Part shown: in pieces, positions 8,901 to 15,928 of the stretch
How positions within the stretch are numbered: the stretch's first letter is position 1
Layout: each line of letters starts with the position of its first letter
Notes under the pieces: generated by a model
What the model was told of the DNA's origin: nothing
Database searches by the model: none
What the model saw: the letters and a program-made list of their open reading frames with translations, nothing else
Assembly (NCBI GenBank): GCA_050247075.1
Contig: JBFWUW010000085.1
Span: 1 to 26,879, forward strand
From: JBFWUW01 sp050247075
GTDB lineage: Bacteria; Planctomycetota; Planctomycetia; Pirellulales; JBFWUW01
Length of the DNA stretch: 26,879 bases
Direction of reading: 5' to 3'
Program-made: the position numbers and the translations under genes

Positions 8901-9089
8901 GTCGGGACCGTGGCAGCGCCAGCAATGTTCGCTCAGAATGGGCCGCACATCCCTATTGAACGCCATCGGTTCCTCGGCCGCCAAAATTGCAACCCCGGCC
9001 ATGGAACAGGCTAGCGCCAGAAAAGCCATCCGGACTAAGCTGGAAACAATCAGCACGGCGGCACGGCGTTGTCTTCGGCAAGTGGGCAT
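5910..9089 (-). CDS. PSD1/PSCyt-family protein (DUF1549, LamG-like, DUF1553)
   Basis: The product is about 1059 aa. It has a signal peptide (RRQRRAAVLIVSSL...AGVAILAAEE) and then a planctomycete cytochrome-like domain (PSCyt1) with FNRDVRPILSEHCWRCHGPD, whose CWRCH is a haem-binding motif. Next is DUF1549 (PSCyt2) with PIDSFVVARL and RRVSFDLTGLPPTPDDL, then WLDAARYADTDGY and a CAQCHGHKYDPI box. A LamG/concanavalin-like insert lies near the middle (WTIGLWLAPDSS, LYIDGQ, LRIGRRD). DUF1553 (PSD1) is C-terminal (FAQWLVAADNPLTARVAANR, RDNGWNVKRLLRLIVTSQTY). The frame is open to a TTG at 9149; I chose the ATG at 9089 because it keeps the basic n-region, though the ATG at 9029 is possible. No clear Shine-Dalgarno precedes any of them. 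It forms an operon with DUF1501; function is unproven, probably a surface or periplasmic redox or carbohydrate-related complex. Confidence 0.9.
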   Translation of the reverse strand: MPTCRRQRRAAVLIVSSLVRMAFLALACSMAGVAILAAEEPMAFNRDVRPILSEHCWRCHGPDERARQAGLRLDARAPALLPAESGATAIVPGQPDQSELLSRISSHDQALQMPPPDAPRRLTETEIDTLRQWIAQGANYQRHWSFEPIVSPAVPALSPQEREPAIANPIDSFVVARLQQRGLGFSPEADPATLLRRVSFDLTGLPPTPDDLRRCQEGSESYQQAVDRLLASPHFGERMAVDWLDAARYADTDGYFGDKPRQMWLWRDWVIAAFNANMPFDQFTVEQLAGDLLPGATTAQRIATGFNRNHMSNDETGIIDEEYRVEYVVDRVETTTAAWLGLTVGCAQCHGHKYDPISQREYYQLFAFFNNVPEQGLLLGSNAPPRISVPSPEQQRQLAESSTAAAEAASKFAPLKETAAAELAAREDDVLSSLPPLPGDALLHETFDSPAEESLTNEAPRRIGTTIQTSPGIRGQAGKFDATQHLEFQPPSFSADGPWTIGLWLAPDSSLGCLLSKIEPEGDRRGLEVLWQKGRCTVNLVHQWGTNAVELVTRHAVSSQQWHQLVVAYDGSRQAAGLLLYIDGQPAAVDIRRDALSGTIHTSQPLRIGRRDEGLGYYGLLDEPRILAAAISPAEAAGWYRGERLRGVLEIAADQRSANQAELLLDDYIDTACPPETRQARDAVRQISRAVQQLRDAIPLALVMDELSPPRPTHILDRGQYDKPGAPVQPAVPAALSPWPANAPRNRLGFAQWLVAADNPLTARVAANRLWRQCFGEGLVRTVNDFGTQGEPPTHPELLDYLAAEFRDNGWNVKRLLRLIVTSQTYRQDSRYALQQGEVIDPDNLWLARGPSFRLPMEMIRDQALAASGLLVPRLGGPSVKPYQPPGLWEEVSYNAEASYEPDQDDGRWRRSLYTFVKRQAPPPALLLLDGPTREKCTLRRPRTNTPLQALLLLNDETYIEAARVLAANTLAEPEDDTQRLHRLCRQLLSRPVLADEADLLLALLRRQRQRFADDPTAVEELLAAGLAPRDERLNTAELAAWTVLAHTLLNLDEAITRQ

Positions 9090-9386
9090 ACGGCAGGCGG
9101 GACGCCAGGCATCCTGGCGGAGGGGGGAACGGGTTGCCCCATGACGCAAGCCGCGAAATCATGCAATCCAAGATTTTGCGCAACAGCCAGTATAAGCTGG
9201 GAACAGTGCCGACGGGTACCGCGGGGAAGTGGCGTTGATGCGGTCATTCTAGCGGTTTTTCCCGGTGCTCACTGTCGAAGGGGACGGTGACCGCCTACAA
9301 TTTGCGTAGAGGGCAAAATATTGTCGCGGCGGTTTTGCGCTTTCCAGCGGCGACACCCATTCCTGGCAGGTCAGCCAAACGGCTGA

Positions 9387-9617
9387 ATGATCGTGAACGA
9401 TAAACGCCTCATCTGGGGAATCATGCTGGCCGTGGCGGCCTGGGGTGCATACCACGCGATTGGCTCGGTCTGGAACTACGAAAACCACAACCCCTGGCGG
9501 GGCGTAATGGTATTGGGCTGCGTGCTGGCCTTTATCGGCTTTTGGCTGCTGATGCTAAGCAGCCGCAAGCGGCGGTTGCAAGGCAGGGCATCGCCCCGCG
9601 ATGCCGGGGATGTTTGA
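9387..9617 (+). CDS. Small two-helix membrane protein of unknown function
   Basis: This 76-aa protein has two hydrophobic segments, about residues 8-27 (IWGIMLAVAAWGAYHAIGSV) and 39-58 (GVMVLGCVLAFIGFWLLML). They are joined by a polar loop with WNYENHNPWRG, and a basic tail SSRKRRLQGR would sit in the cytoplasm. The hydrophobic pattern, basic stop-transfer tail and Asn-Pro-Trp loop argue that it is a real gene and not chance. It is divergent from the PSD1 operon, and the intervening roughly 300 nt would carry both promoters. I see no family name, and no strong ribosome binding site precedes the ATG. Confidence 0.62.
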   Translation: MIVNDKRLIWGIMLAVAAWGAYHAIGSVWNYENHNPWRGVMVLGCVLAFIGFWLLMLSSRKRRLQGRASPRDAGDV

Positions 9618-9731
9618 CACCGTCTGGCGGAGTCTCATTCAACCAAGTGTCACGTAGGGTGTGGTCCAAATTAACTTGCCGATGTGGAGTGCTGAAAAAC
9701 GCGGATTGGTACGCAGTTTCTCCACGGGGAT

Positions 9732-9935
9732 AGCCCCGGCAGGGGCGGCAGTTAATAGCCTCGGGCGTGAGCCCGAGGTGGACGGCCCACAACAAACCGT
9801 CGTCACCCCCGGCAGGGGCGGCAGTCGGCATAGCGACGCAACTATCGCCCCTGCCGGGGCTAACGACCCCGTAAGAACACCGCTACCTGGGGCTTACGCC
9901 CCCAGGCTATTGACTGCCGCCCCGACCGGGGCTGT
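9732..9935. repeat. GC-rich hairpin repeat cluster (CCCCGGCAGGGGCGGCAGT family)
   Basis: The word ccccggcaggggcggcagt occurs twice in direct orientation (from about 9734 and 9807), and related inverted words follow (cgcccctgccggggct near 9847; actgccgccccgaccggggc near 9911). A strong hairpin cctcgggc-gtga-gcccgagg lies at 9759-9778, and cctgggg/ccccagg at 9886-9906. A related block recurs at 20263-20345 (aatagcctcgg.cgt.agcccgaggtg in both). The whole gap 9618-10168 has no supportable gene; outside this cluster I see nothing definite. The region may be a dispersed repeat with RNA-folding potential; no U-tract terminator is visible. Confidence 0.7.
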
Positions 9936-10168
9936 TGGTTGCCGAAGTGCCGGGTCCGTGGGGACCGTTTGAAATCGGTCAGCGGTTCAGAGCCAATTCC
10001 TTCGCGGATTGCCAGCCGATATCCCCCGCCCGGCCCGTTTCGGCTCCCCCGGCCCGGCCCAATCGTCTATGCTTTTAGCAGGCGGAGAATTGTGGAACGG
10101 TGGCCGTGCGGATCATGCCGGGCGTCCCCGCCGCCGTGGACGGATCGACCCTTTACACACCAACTGCC

Positions 10169-11863
10169 ATGAACCGCAACCAGACGATCCCCTTGGCCCG
10201 GACGGCCCCGCGTGCCGTTGATTCCAGCGATGTGGCCGGGCTGTCGATCGGCGATTATCTCATTCGCCGGCTGCAAGATTACGGCCTGACCGATATTTTT
10301 GGCATCCCGGGCGACTACGTGCTGAGCTTCTACAGCATGTTGGAGCATAGCCCCATCAACGTGGTTAATTGCACCCGCGAGGACTGCGCCGGCTTTGCCG
10401 CCGATGCTTACGCCCGCGTGCATGGCATGGGGGCGGTCTGCGTCACCTATTGCGTGGGGGGGCTGAGCCTGTGCAACTCCATTGCCGGGGCCTATGCCGA
10501 GAAGTCGCCGGTGGTCGTCATCAGCGGCTCGCCCGGCGTGGGGGAGCGGTTCAACAACCCGCTGCTGCATCATCGCGTGCGCGATTTCCGCACGCAGTTG
10601 GAAGTCTTCGAGAAGCTGTGCATCGCCGGGACGGAACTTTCCGACCCTACAATCGCCTTTCGCGAAATCGACCGCGTGCTGGAGGCGGCCGCCCGCTACA
10701 AGCGGCCGGTCTATATTGAACTGCCGCGCGACATGACCAAAGTGGTGCCGGGCGTACCGCACGAATACGTGCCGCCAGCCGAGCCGCAAAGCGACCCCGA
10801 CGCCCTGGCCGAGGCCGTGGCCGAGGCGGCCCGGCGGATTTCCGCCAGCCAGCGTCCGGTGATTTTGGCCGGCGTGGAGATTCACCGTTTTGGCCTGCAA
10901 GACAAACTGCTGGCCCTGGCCGAGGGGAGCCAGCTTCCCATCACCACCACCATGCTGGGCAAAAGCGTGATCAGCGAGGTCCACCCGCTGTTCGTCGGCC
11001 TGTACGAAGGGGCCATGGGGCGCGAGGAAGTCACGCAATTCGTCGAGGAGAGCGACTGCGTGATCTTGATTGGCACGTTCATGACCGATATCAACCTGGG
11101 CATCTACACGGCCAATCTCGACCCCGGCAATTGCATCTACGCCACCAGCGAGCAACTGCGGATTCAGCATCACCACTATCATGGCGTTGTATTGGGGGAC
11201 TTTTTGGACGGCCTGAGCGCCGCCCGTCCCACGCCGCCCGTTCGCCCGCTGCCTCCGCAGCCCGACCCCGACGAGTACCAGCTTGATGCCGACGCCCCCT
11301 GCACCATTACGCGGGTGATGGCCCGCCTGAACGAGTCTTTGGACAGCGACACGATCGTGGTGGCCGACGTGGGAGATGCCTTGTTCGCGGCCACGGAATT
11401 AACCGTGCGGCAGCGGACGGAGTTCATCAGCCCGGCGTATTACACCTCGATGGGTTTTGGCGTGCCGGCGGCGGTAGGGGCCAAGGCCGCCCGGCCCGAT
11501 CTGCGGGCCGTGGTGATCGTGGGGGATGGCGGTTTTCAGATGACTGGCATGGAACTCTCCACGGCCATCCGCCAGAAACACAATACCATCGTGCTGGTGC
11601 TGGACAACAAGGGCTACGGCACCGAGCGGCTGCTGCATCCGGGTGATTTCAACGACATCCAATCGTGGCAATTTCATAAACTGCCAGAAGTGCTGGGTGG
11701 CGGCGTGGGACACGAGGTCCGCACGGAAGGCGAGTTCGACGCCGCCTTGCGCACCGCCTGGGAAGACGCCAGCCAGATGCACCTGATTCAAATCCACCTG
11801 CCGCTGGACGACCACAGCAAGGCCCTCAACCGCCTGGCGGAAAAGCTCAGCAAGCGGGTGTGA
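10169..11863 (+). CDS. Thiamine-diphosphate 2-keto acid decarboxylase (pyruvate/indolepyruvate decarboxylase type)
   Basis: At 564 aa this is the usual length for the family. It should remove CO2 non-oxidatively from a 2-keto acid to give an aldehyde in the cytoplasm. The pyruvate decarboxylase catalytic set appears complete: Asp49 in GIPGDY, Glu71 in NCTREDCAGFAADAYAR (the cofactor-activating Glu), the His pair 134-135 in NPLLHHRVRDF, and Glu486 in DNKGYGTE. The ThDP/Mg motif runs from GDGG (452-455) to Asn480. The HH pair and GDY motif argue against acetolactate synthase. The substrate (pyruvate, indolepyruvate, phenylpyruvate or branched keto acid) cannot be told from sequence alone. I used the ATG at 10169; the frame is open to a GTG at 10100 and neither has a clear ribosome binding site. 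The phytanoyl-CoA dioxygenase-family gene follows after 209 nt. Confidence 0.9.
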   Translation: MNRNQTIPLARTAPRAVDSSDVAGLSIGDYLIRRLQDYGLTDIFGIPGDYVLSFYSMLEHSPINVVNCTREDCAGFAADAYARVHGMGAVCVTYCVGGLSLCNSIAGAYAEKSPVVVISGSPGVGERFNNPLLHHRVRDFRTQLEVFEKLCIAGTELSDPTIAFREIDRVLEAAARYKRPVYIELPRDMTKVVPGVPHEYVPPAEPQSDPDALAEAVAEAARRISASQRPVILAGVEIHRFGLQDKLLALAEGSQLPITTTMLGKSVISEVHPLFVGLYEGAMGREEVTQFVEESDCVILIGTFMTDINLGIYTANLDPGNCIYATSEQLRIQHHHYHGVVLGDFLDGLSAARPTPPVRPLPPQPDPDEYQLDADAPCTITRVMARLNESLDSDTIVVADVGDALFAATELTVRQRTEFISPAYYTSMGFGVPAAVGAKAARPDLRAVVIVGDGGFQMTGMELSTAIRQKHNTIVLVLDNKGYGTERLLHPGDFNDIQSWQFHKLPEVLGGGVGHEVRTEGEFDAALRTAWEDASQMHLIQIHLPLDDHSKALNRLAEKLSKRV

Positions 11864-12072
11864 GCGGGGGAGTATAATAGCCGCAGAATCGGCCCGAAAT
11901 AATTCCCGATTTGGGAATGGTGGCACCAGAACCGTGCAGCCCGGCGCAAATTAGTCGCGTCCCCCAGCGCCTACCGGGGCTATCGCTTGGTAATTCGACG
12001 GCTGCCGTTACATCAAGTCGCGGCTGCCGGCACCTTGACACAACCCTCCAACCAGTTCGGCGGTTTTTTGCC

Positions 12073-12912
12073 ATGCTCCCAGGCACGCTCGATGATACCG
12101 ATTGGTCCGCCTTGACGGTTGCGCGGCGGGTCAAGCATCTGGAGATCGAGGGCTATGTGGTCTTGCCGGATGTTTTGTCTCCCCAGCAGGTGACGGCGAT
12201 TCGCGCGGAATTGGACAGGCTGCCGACGGTGGGGACCGATTACAGCGAGAACCAGCGGGGCTGTTCCGACGTGCAATGGACCGACTCGCCCGCCACGATC
12301 GACGCCATCGCTCAGCCGCGGATGGTGGAGTTTTTGGAAACGCTGTTTGGCGACGAACTGGTTTGCACGTCGTGCGTCTTTGCCCTGTCGCGGCCGGGGC
12401 ATCCTGGCATCGCCATTCATACCGACGCCCAACCTTACGGCTCGAAAATCTTTGGCCTGCAAGCCAGCGCGCCGCGACTGGTAAGGGTGTTGTACTACCT
12501 GGACGACCTCACGCCCGACCGTTCGCCGTTGCTGGTTCTGCCCCATTCGCACTTGTCGCTGCACGCCGACAACAACCCCTACAAGCGATACCTGTCCCAC
12601 CCGGAAGCCAAAATGATCTGCTGCCCGGCGGGGACGGCGGCCATTATCAACCAGTCGTTGTTTCACGCCAACTACCCCAACACCAGCCCGCACGACCGCC
12701 GCCTGCTGGCCATTGCCTATCGGCCCGCCTGGGCACCGCCAATCGCGGCGGTCCCTGACTGGCCGGCGGAAAAGGTCGCCCGGCTGCCGCCCCATGTGCG
12801 GCGGTTGTTCAAGAGCCTGAACACGGGCAACTTTGATTTTGACGTCCCCAACCGGCCCGCCAACATGCCCACCACGGCACCCGGCATCAACCCCAGTCGC
12901 TGGGATGTGTAG
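12073..12912 (+). CDS. Phytanoyl-CoA dioxygenase (PhyH) family protein
   Basis: This 279-aa protein has the double-stranded beta-helix signature of Fe(II)/2-oxoglutarate dioxygenases. The HxD metal pair is at His116/Asp118 (AIHTDAQPYG), the distal His at 198 (NQSLFHANYPN), and a likely 2-oxoglutarate Arg at 209 or 210 (HDRRLLAIAYRP). The N-terminal EGYVVLPDVLSPQQVTAIRAELD block is typical of PhyH proteins. The family hydroxylates small molecules; the substrate here is unknown. It is probably cytoplasmic. The frame is open back to 11911, but the ATG at 12073 starts just before the conserved domain. The 209-nt gap before it contains a TATAAT at 11873-11878 without a convincing -35 and a 6-bp inverted repeat attccc/gggaat at 11902-11918. 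The next gene follows after 34 nt. Confidence 0.87.
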   Translation: MLPGTLDDTDWSALTVARRVKHLEIEGYVVLPDVLSPQQVTAIRAELDRLPTVGTDYSENQRGCSDVQWTDSPATIDAIAQPRMVEFLETLFGDELVCTSCVFALSRPGHPGIAIHTDAQPYGSKIFGLQASAPRLVRVLYYLDDLTPDRSPLLVLPHSHLSLHADNNPYKRYLSHPEAKMICCPAGTAAIINQSLFHANYPNTSPHDRRLLAIAYRPAWAPPIAAVPDWPAEKVARLPPHVRRLFKSLNTGNFDFDVPNRPANMPTTAPGINPSRWDV

Positions 12913-12946
12913 AACGATTTCGATTGCTACCGAACGGGTATTTGCC

Positions 12947-14242
12947 ATGCAAAGTTTGCTATTGGTTGTGACGGCCATCGCCGTGCTGGGCCTCTCTGCG
13001 GCGCGCGGCGACGATTGGCCCCATTGGCGCGGGCCGGATCGCAACGATCATTCGCCCGAGGATTCTGGCTTTAGCGCCGGCCATTGGCCGCTGGGCGATG
13101 CCGATTGGAACGCCAGCCTGGGGATCGGTTCGGCCTCGCCGATTGTGGTCGGGGACCGGCTCTACACGTTGGGTTGGCACGAGGGACGCGAGCATGTCGT
13201 TTGCCTCGACATTGCCACGGGCAAGACATTGTGGAGCGAGAGCTATCCCGCGCCCCAATATGGCCGCAAGGCGACCGGCGATGAAGGCATTTACGGCGGG
13301 CCAAGTTCCACGCCAGAGTACGATCCGGCCACCAAGTTGCTGTACACCCTGGGGGCCGATGGCGACCTGCACTGCTGGCGCACCGCGACGGGCAAGCAGC
13401 GCAAGGTCTGGGGCAAGAACTTGTATCAAGAGTACGACCCGCCGCAGCGCCCCCGGTTTGGCCGCAGCGGACTGCGCGATTACGGCTACACCTCTTCGCC
13501 CCTGGTGCAAGGCGACGTGCTCATCGTGGAAGTTGGGGATGAGGAGGGGACGTTGATGGCCTTCGACAAACGCAGCGGCCAGCGGCGGTGGAAGTCGGAA
13601 TGCATCGACGCCGCCGGACACAGCGGCGGGCCGGTGCCAATGACGGTCGAGGGGGTTCCTTGCGTGGCGGTGCTGACTTGCCAGCGGCTGCTGGTGGCGC
13701 GGATCGACGCCAAACATGCCGGCCAGACCGTGGCCCAGTTCGATTGGGCGACCGACTTCGCCAACAATATCGCCACCCCAGCCGTTCAGGACGACTGCGT
13801 GTTGATCACTTCCGCCTACAACCAGAATGCCCTGTGCAAGCTGCAAGTCTCGCTGGATGGCGCTAAAGAACTCTGGCGGCAGCCGTACCCCTCCAAGGTT
13901 TGCTCACCGATTATTCACGATGGCCATGTTTACTTGGCCTGGCAAAAGCTGCGCTGCCTCGATTTCGAGACGGGCGAACTCCGCTGGGAAGGAGGCCAGT
14001 TCGGCGATGACGGCTCTTGCCTGTTGACGGCCGACAAGCGGCTGTTGGTCTGGGGCCGCGGCAGCCTCGCGCTGGCCAATTCGGCCGAGCAATCGCCCGG
14101 CGGTTACCAGGAACTTGCCCGGCACAACGGCATCAGCGGCAGCGACGTTTGGCCCCACATCGTACTGGCCCAAGGCCGCGTGTTCTGCAAAGACCGCCAA
14201 GGGGCCTTGCGATGCTTTCGGGTGAAACGCCCAGAGGGTTAA
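12947..14242 (+). CDS. Secreted PQQ-like beta-propeller repeat protein
   Basis: The 431-aa product begins with a signal peptide (LLLVVTAIAVLGLSAARG). The mature start DDWPHWRGPDRN is characteristic of a large planctomycete family of PQQ-like propellers. Repeats of the pattern VVGDRLYTLG / VVCLDIATGKTLW occur along the chain (for example AFDKRSGQRRWKSE, LGADGDLHCWRTATGKQ, CLDFETGELRWEGG), each giving a strand set of an about eight-bladed propeller. No quinone-dependent dehydrogenase catalytic residues are evident, so a binding or assembly role in the periplasm is more likely than an enzyme. The frame is open back into the preceding gene, but the ATG at 12947 places the signal peptide at the N-terminus. 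It lies 34 nt after the dioxygenase gene and may share its transcript. Confidence 0.87.
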   Translation: MQSLLLVVTAIAVLGLSAARGDDWPHWRGPDRNDHSPEDSGFSAGHWPLGDADWNASLGIGSASPIVVGDRLYTLGWHEGREHVVCLDIATGKTLWSESYPAPQYGRKATGDEGIYGGPSSTPEYDPATKLLYTLGADGDLHCWRTATGKQRKVWGKNLYQEYDPPQRPRFGRSGLRDYGYTSSPLVQGDVLIVEVGDEEGTLMAFDKRSGQRRWKSECIDAAGHSGGPVPMTVEGVPCVAVLTCQRLLVARIDAKHAGQTVAQFDWATDFANNIATPAVQDDCVLITSAYNQNALCKLQVSLDGAKELWRQPYPSKVCSPIIHDGHVYLAWQKLRCLDFETGELRWEGGQFGDDGSCLLTADKRLLVWGRGSLALANSAEQSPGGYQELARHNGISGSDVWPHIVLAQGRVFCKDRQGALRCFRVKRPEG

Positions 14243-14280
14243 CGCTGGCGTTGCTAGCACCCTCGCGCGCCGCCTTCGTA

Positions 14281-14310
14281 TTGACGTTTGCGCGCCAGCG
14301 GTGATAGACT
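14281..14310 (+). promoter_or_regulatory. Candidate sigma70-type promoter of the glycan operon
   Basis: TTGACG at 14281-14286 (5 of 6 to TTGACA) is followed after 18 nt by TAGACT at 14305-14310 (4 of 6 to TATAAT). It lies in the 136-nt gap before the first glycan gene and would give a leader of about 60 nt. An 8-bp inverted repeat cgctggcg/cgccagcg (14243-14250 and 14293-14300) overlaps the spacer and could be an operator or chance. The prediction rests on consensus matching only. Confidence 0.35.
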
Positions 14311-14378
14311 TTTCGATTGTGGCGGAGCCAATCTTGGACGGCCACCAGGCGGCGAACGGATTCTGGAGGTGGAGCCAG

Positions 14379-15071
14379 ATGTTAAACACATTAGGTATCG
14401 TACAGCCGCGGGCCTGCTCCGAGGGAGCCTCCGCCAGCCTGTCTCGCAAGTTGGGCGGCAAGTCGCTGTTGGAGTGGGCCGTGCGCCAGGCGACCGATTG
14501 CCAGCGGCTCGACCGCGTGGTCGTGGCGGCCCTGCCGGGTGCCGAGGCCGAGCAAATCGCCCAGCTTGTTCCCAGCGACGTAGCGGTCTTCGTGGGCTCG
14601 CGGCCCGACCGGCTGGCCTGTTTTCATGAAGCCCTGCAGGCCCATCCGGCGCACGGCATCGTGCGGATCGTGGCCGACAATCCCTATACCGATCCGGTGT
14701 TGATCGACCGGCTGGTCCGAACGGCCGATGAGCACCCTACTTGCGATTACATCAGCTTTTGCGCCCGCGACGGACGCCCGGCGATTTTGTCTTCGATCGG
14801 CGTGTTTGGCGAATGGTGCGGAGCCGAGGCCTTGCGCCGCGCCCATCGCGATGCCCGCTCGACCGAGGACCGCGCGGCGGTCACGCGGTACATGTTTTCG
14901 CATCCCGAAAAATTCTCGATCCGCTTGATTTCCGCTCCGCATGAACTGCAGCGCGACGGAGTCGCCCTGACCGTGAATTGCGAGGAGGACTGGGAGCGGG
15001 CACAAGCCATGATTGATGTCTTTGGAGCAGACTCCCTGAATTGGCGGCGTCTGGCGGCCTACCAGGATTAG
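14379..15071 (+). CDS. SpsF/NeuA-like cytidylyltransferase (NTP-transferase fold)
   Basis: At 230 aa this matches the CMP-sugar/SpsF-type nucleotidyltransferase size. An N-terminal basic Gly-containing loop (SRKLGGKSLLEWAVRQ) corresponds to the RLPGKPL nucleotide-binding region. RVVVAALPG, VFVGSRPDRLACFHEAL and IVRIVADNPYTDPVLIDRLV follow, matching the SpsF-like pattern of a Gly-Ser loop and a Asp-x-Pro metal site (RIVADNP). The C-terminal LTVNCEEDWERA resembles the LTVDEPED segment of the family. It should activate a sugar or alcohol phosphate with CTP. The start ATG has GGAGGTGGAG directly upstream (14364-14373), so the longer frame from 14301 is rejected. It is the first gene of the glycan operon, and two CDP-alcohol phosphotransferases downstream make a CDP-linked product attractive. 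The donor is not identifiable from sequence. Confidence 0.75.
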   Translation: MLNTLGIVQPRACSEGASASLSRKLGGKSLLEWAVRQATDCQRLDRVVVAALPGAEAEQIAQLVPSDVAVFVGSRPDRLACFHEALQAHPAHGIVRIVADNPYTDPVLIDRLVRTADEHPTCDYISFCARDGRPAILSSIGVFGEWCGAEALRRAHRDARSTEDRAAVTRYMFSHPEKFSIRLISAPHELQRDGVALTVNCEEDWERAQAMIDVFGADSLNWRRLAAYQD

Positions 15072-15122
15072 CCAGCGACTTTCGATTTTTCATTTCCCAG
15101 CGACAGAAAGGATTCTGACGCC

Positions 15123-15914
15123 ATGGGTGCCGGGTATCGTTATCTTGTTTCTTGGGGGCAACACCGTTCGGCCGCGGCCGCGCGGAATTCCCTGGCCGAA
15201 CCATCGCCCGCGTTCACGGAATTGCGTCCGTTGCGGGGCATCTTGTTTGATCTGCCGGGCGTGTTCCACGACGCTTCGCGCTGGCGGCGCTGGCTGTGGC
15301 AACTTGCCGCGCGGATGGGCGCGGCCCGCGAGATGGATTCATTTTTTGCCCCCTGGGATGCCCGCTTTGCCGCGGATGTCTTTTGCGGCAAGCGGAACCA
15401 TGCCGAGGCTTGCGAGGCCTTCTTGCTAGACGCCGGCCTGACGCGCTGCCAGGTGGAAGAGGTGCAAGCCGCTAGCGAAGCCCGGCGGCGCGCCTGGGAG
15501 ATCGACGCCCGGCCCATGCCCGGCTTTCGAGAAGCCGTGCTGCGGTTGCGGGCGGACGGCATGTCGTTGGGCCTGCTGGCCGACTCCGGCCGCACGTCGG
15601 AGGAGCTTCGCGGGCACCTTAATAAGTTTGTCCCGGCGGAGGCCATTACGGCGGTTGTTTCGTCGTGCGATCTGGAATGTGCCCGTCCCGATGCGCGCTG
15701 CTATCGGGCCGGCCTGGCGGCCTTGGGCTTACCGGCCGAGCAAGTTTTGTTTGTCGGTTCGGAAATCGCCGAACTGGCCGCGGCCCAGTCCTTAGGCCTG
15801 GCGGCGGCGGCCTTGAATCAGCCGGAATTCCCGGCGGCCGACTTGCATCTGGAATCGTTCGCCGATCTGCCCAGCCGGCTTTCACCCCGATCCGCGCACG
15901 CCGCGACCGGGTGA
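15123..15914 (+). CDS. HAD-superfamily-like protein with degraded catalytic motifs
   Basis: The 263-aa protein keeps the HAD layout: motif I at GILFDLPGVFHD (39-50), helical cap (about 55-130), motif II at LGLLADSGRTSEEL (Ser155), motif III region at CARPDARCYRAGLAALGL (Arg188 where Lys is usual), and motif IV at VLFVGSEIAELAAAQSLG. The first motif I Asp (43) remains, but the second Asp is Pro45. The acidic pair of motif IV (GDxxxxD) reads Gly-Ser-...-Leu. Phosphatase activity of the usual type is therefore doubtful; a regulatory or binding role, or a different chemistry, is possible. AGAAAGGA lies about 10 nt upstream of the ATG. It sits 51 nt after the nucleotidyltransferase and 14 nt before the GT-B-like gene. 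A phosphatase acting before nucleotide activation would fit the pathway if active. Confidence 0.8.
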   Translation: MGAGYRYLVSWGQHRSAAAARNSLAEPSPAFTELRPLRGILFDLPGVFHDASRWRRWLWQLAARMGAAREMDSFFAPWDARFAADVFCGKRNHAEACEAFLLDAGLTRCQVEEVQAASEARRRAWEIDARPMPGFREAVLRLRADGMSLGLLADSGRTSEELRGHLNKFVPAEAITAVVSSCDLECARPDARCYRAGLAALGLPAEQVLFVGSEIAELAAAQSLGLAAAALNQPEFPAADLHLESFADLPSRLSPRSAHAATG

Positions 15915-15928
15915 GGAGCCATGCTGCC

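Noticed and set aside
10067..11182. Reverse 371-codon frame opposite the decarboxylase
   Set aside because: Antisense shadow; the forward frame contains the full thiamine-diphosphate catalytic set.
11873..11918. TATAAT promoter and hairpin after the decarboxylase
   Set aside because: TATAAT has no usable -35 at 16-18 nt, and the 6-bp stem has no U-tract, so neither a promoter nor a terminator is called.
12013..13044. Reverse 343-codon frame across the dioxygenase gene
   Set aside because: Antisense shadow with no family resemblance; the forward gene has HxD...H...R.
15665..15928. Longer N-terminus for the GT-B-like protein
   Set aside because: This part overlaps the HAD gene and is Arg/Gly/Pro-rich filler; the ATG at 15929 has a GAGGAG site at proper spacing.
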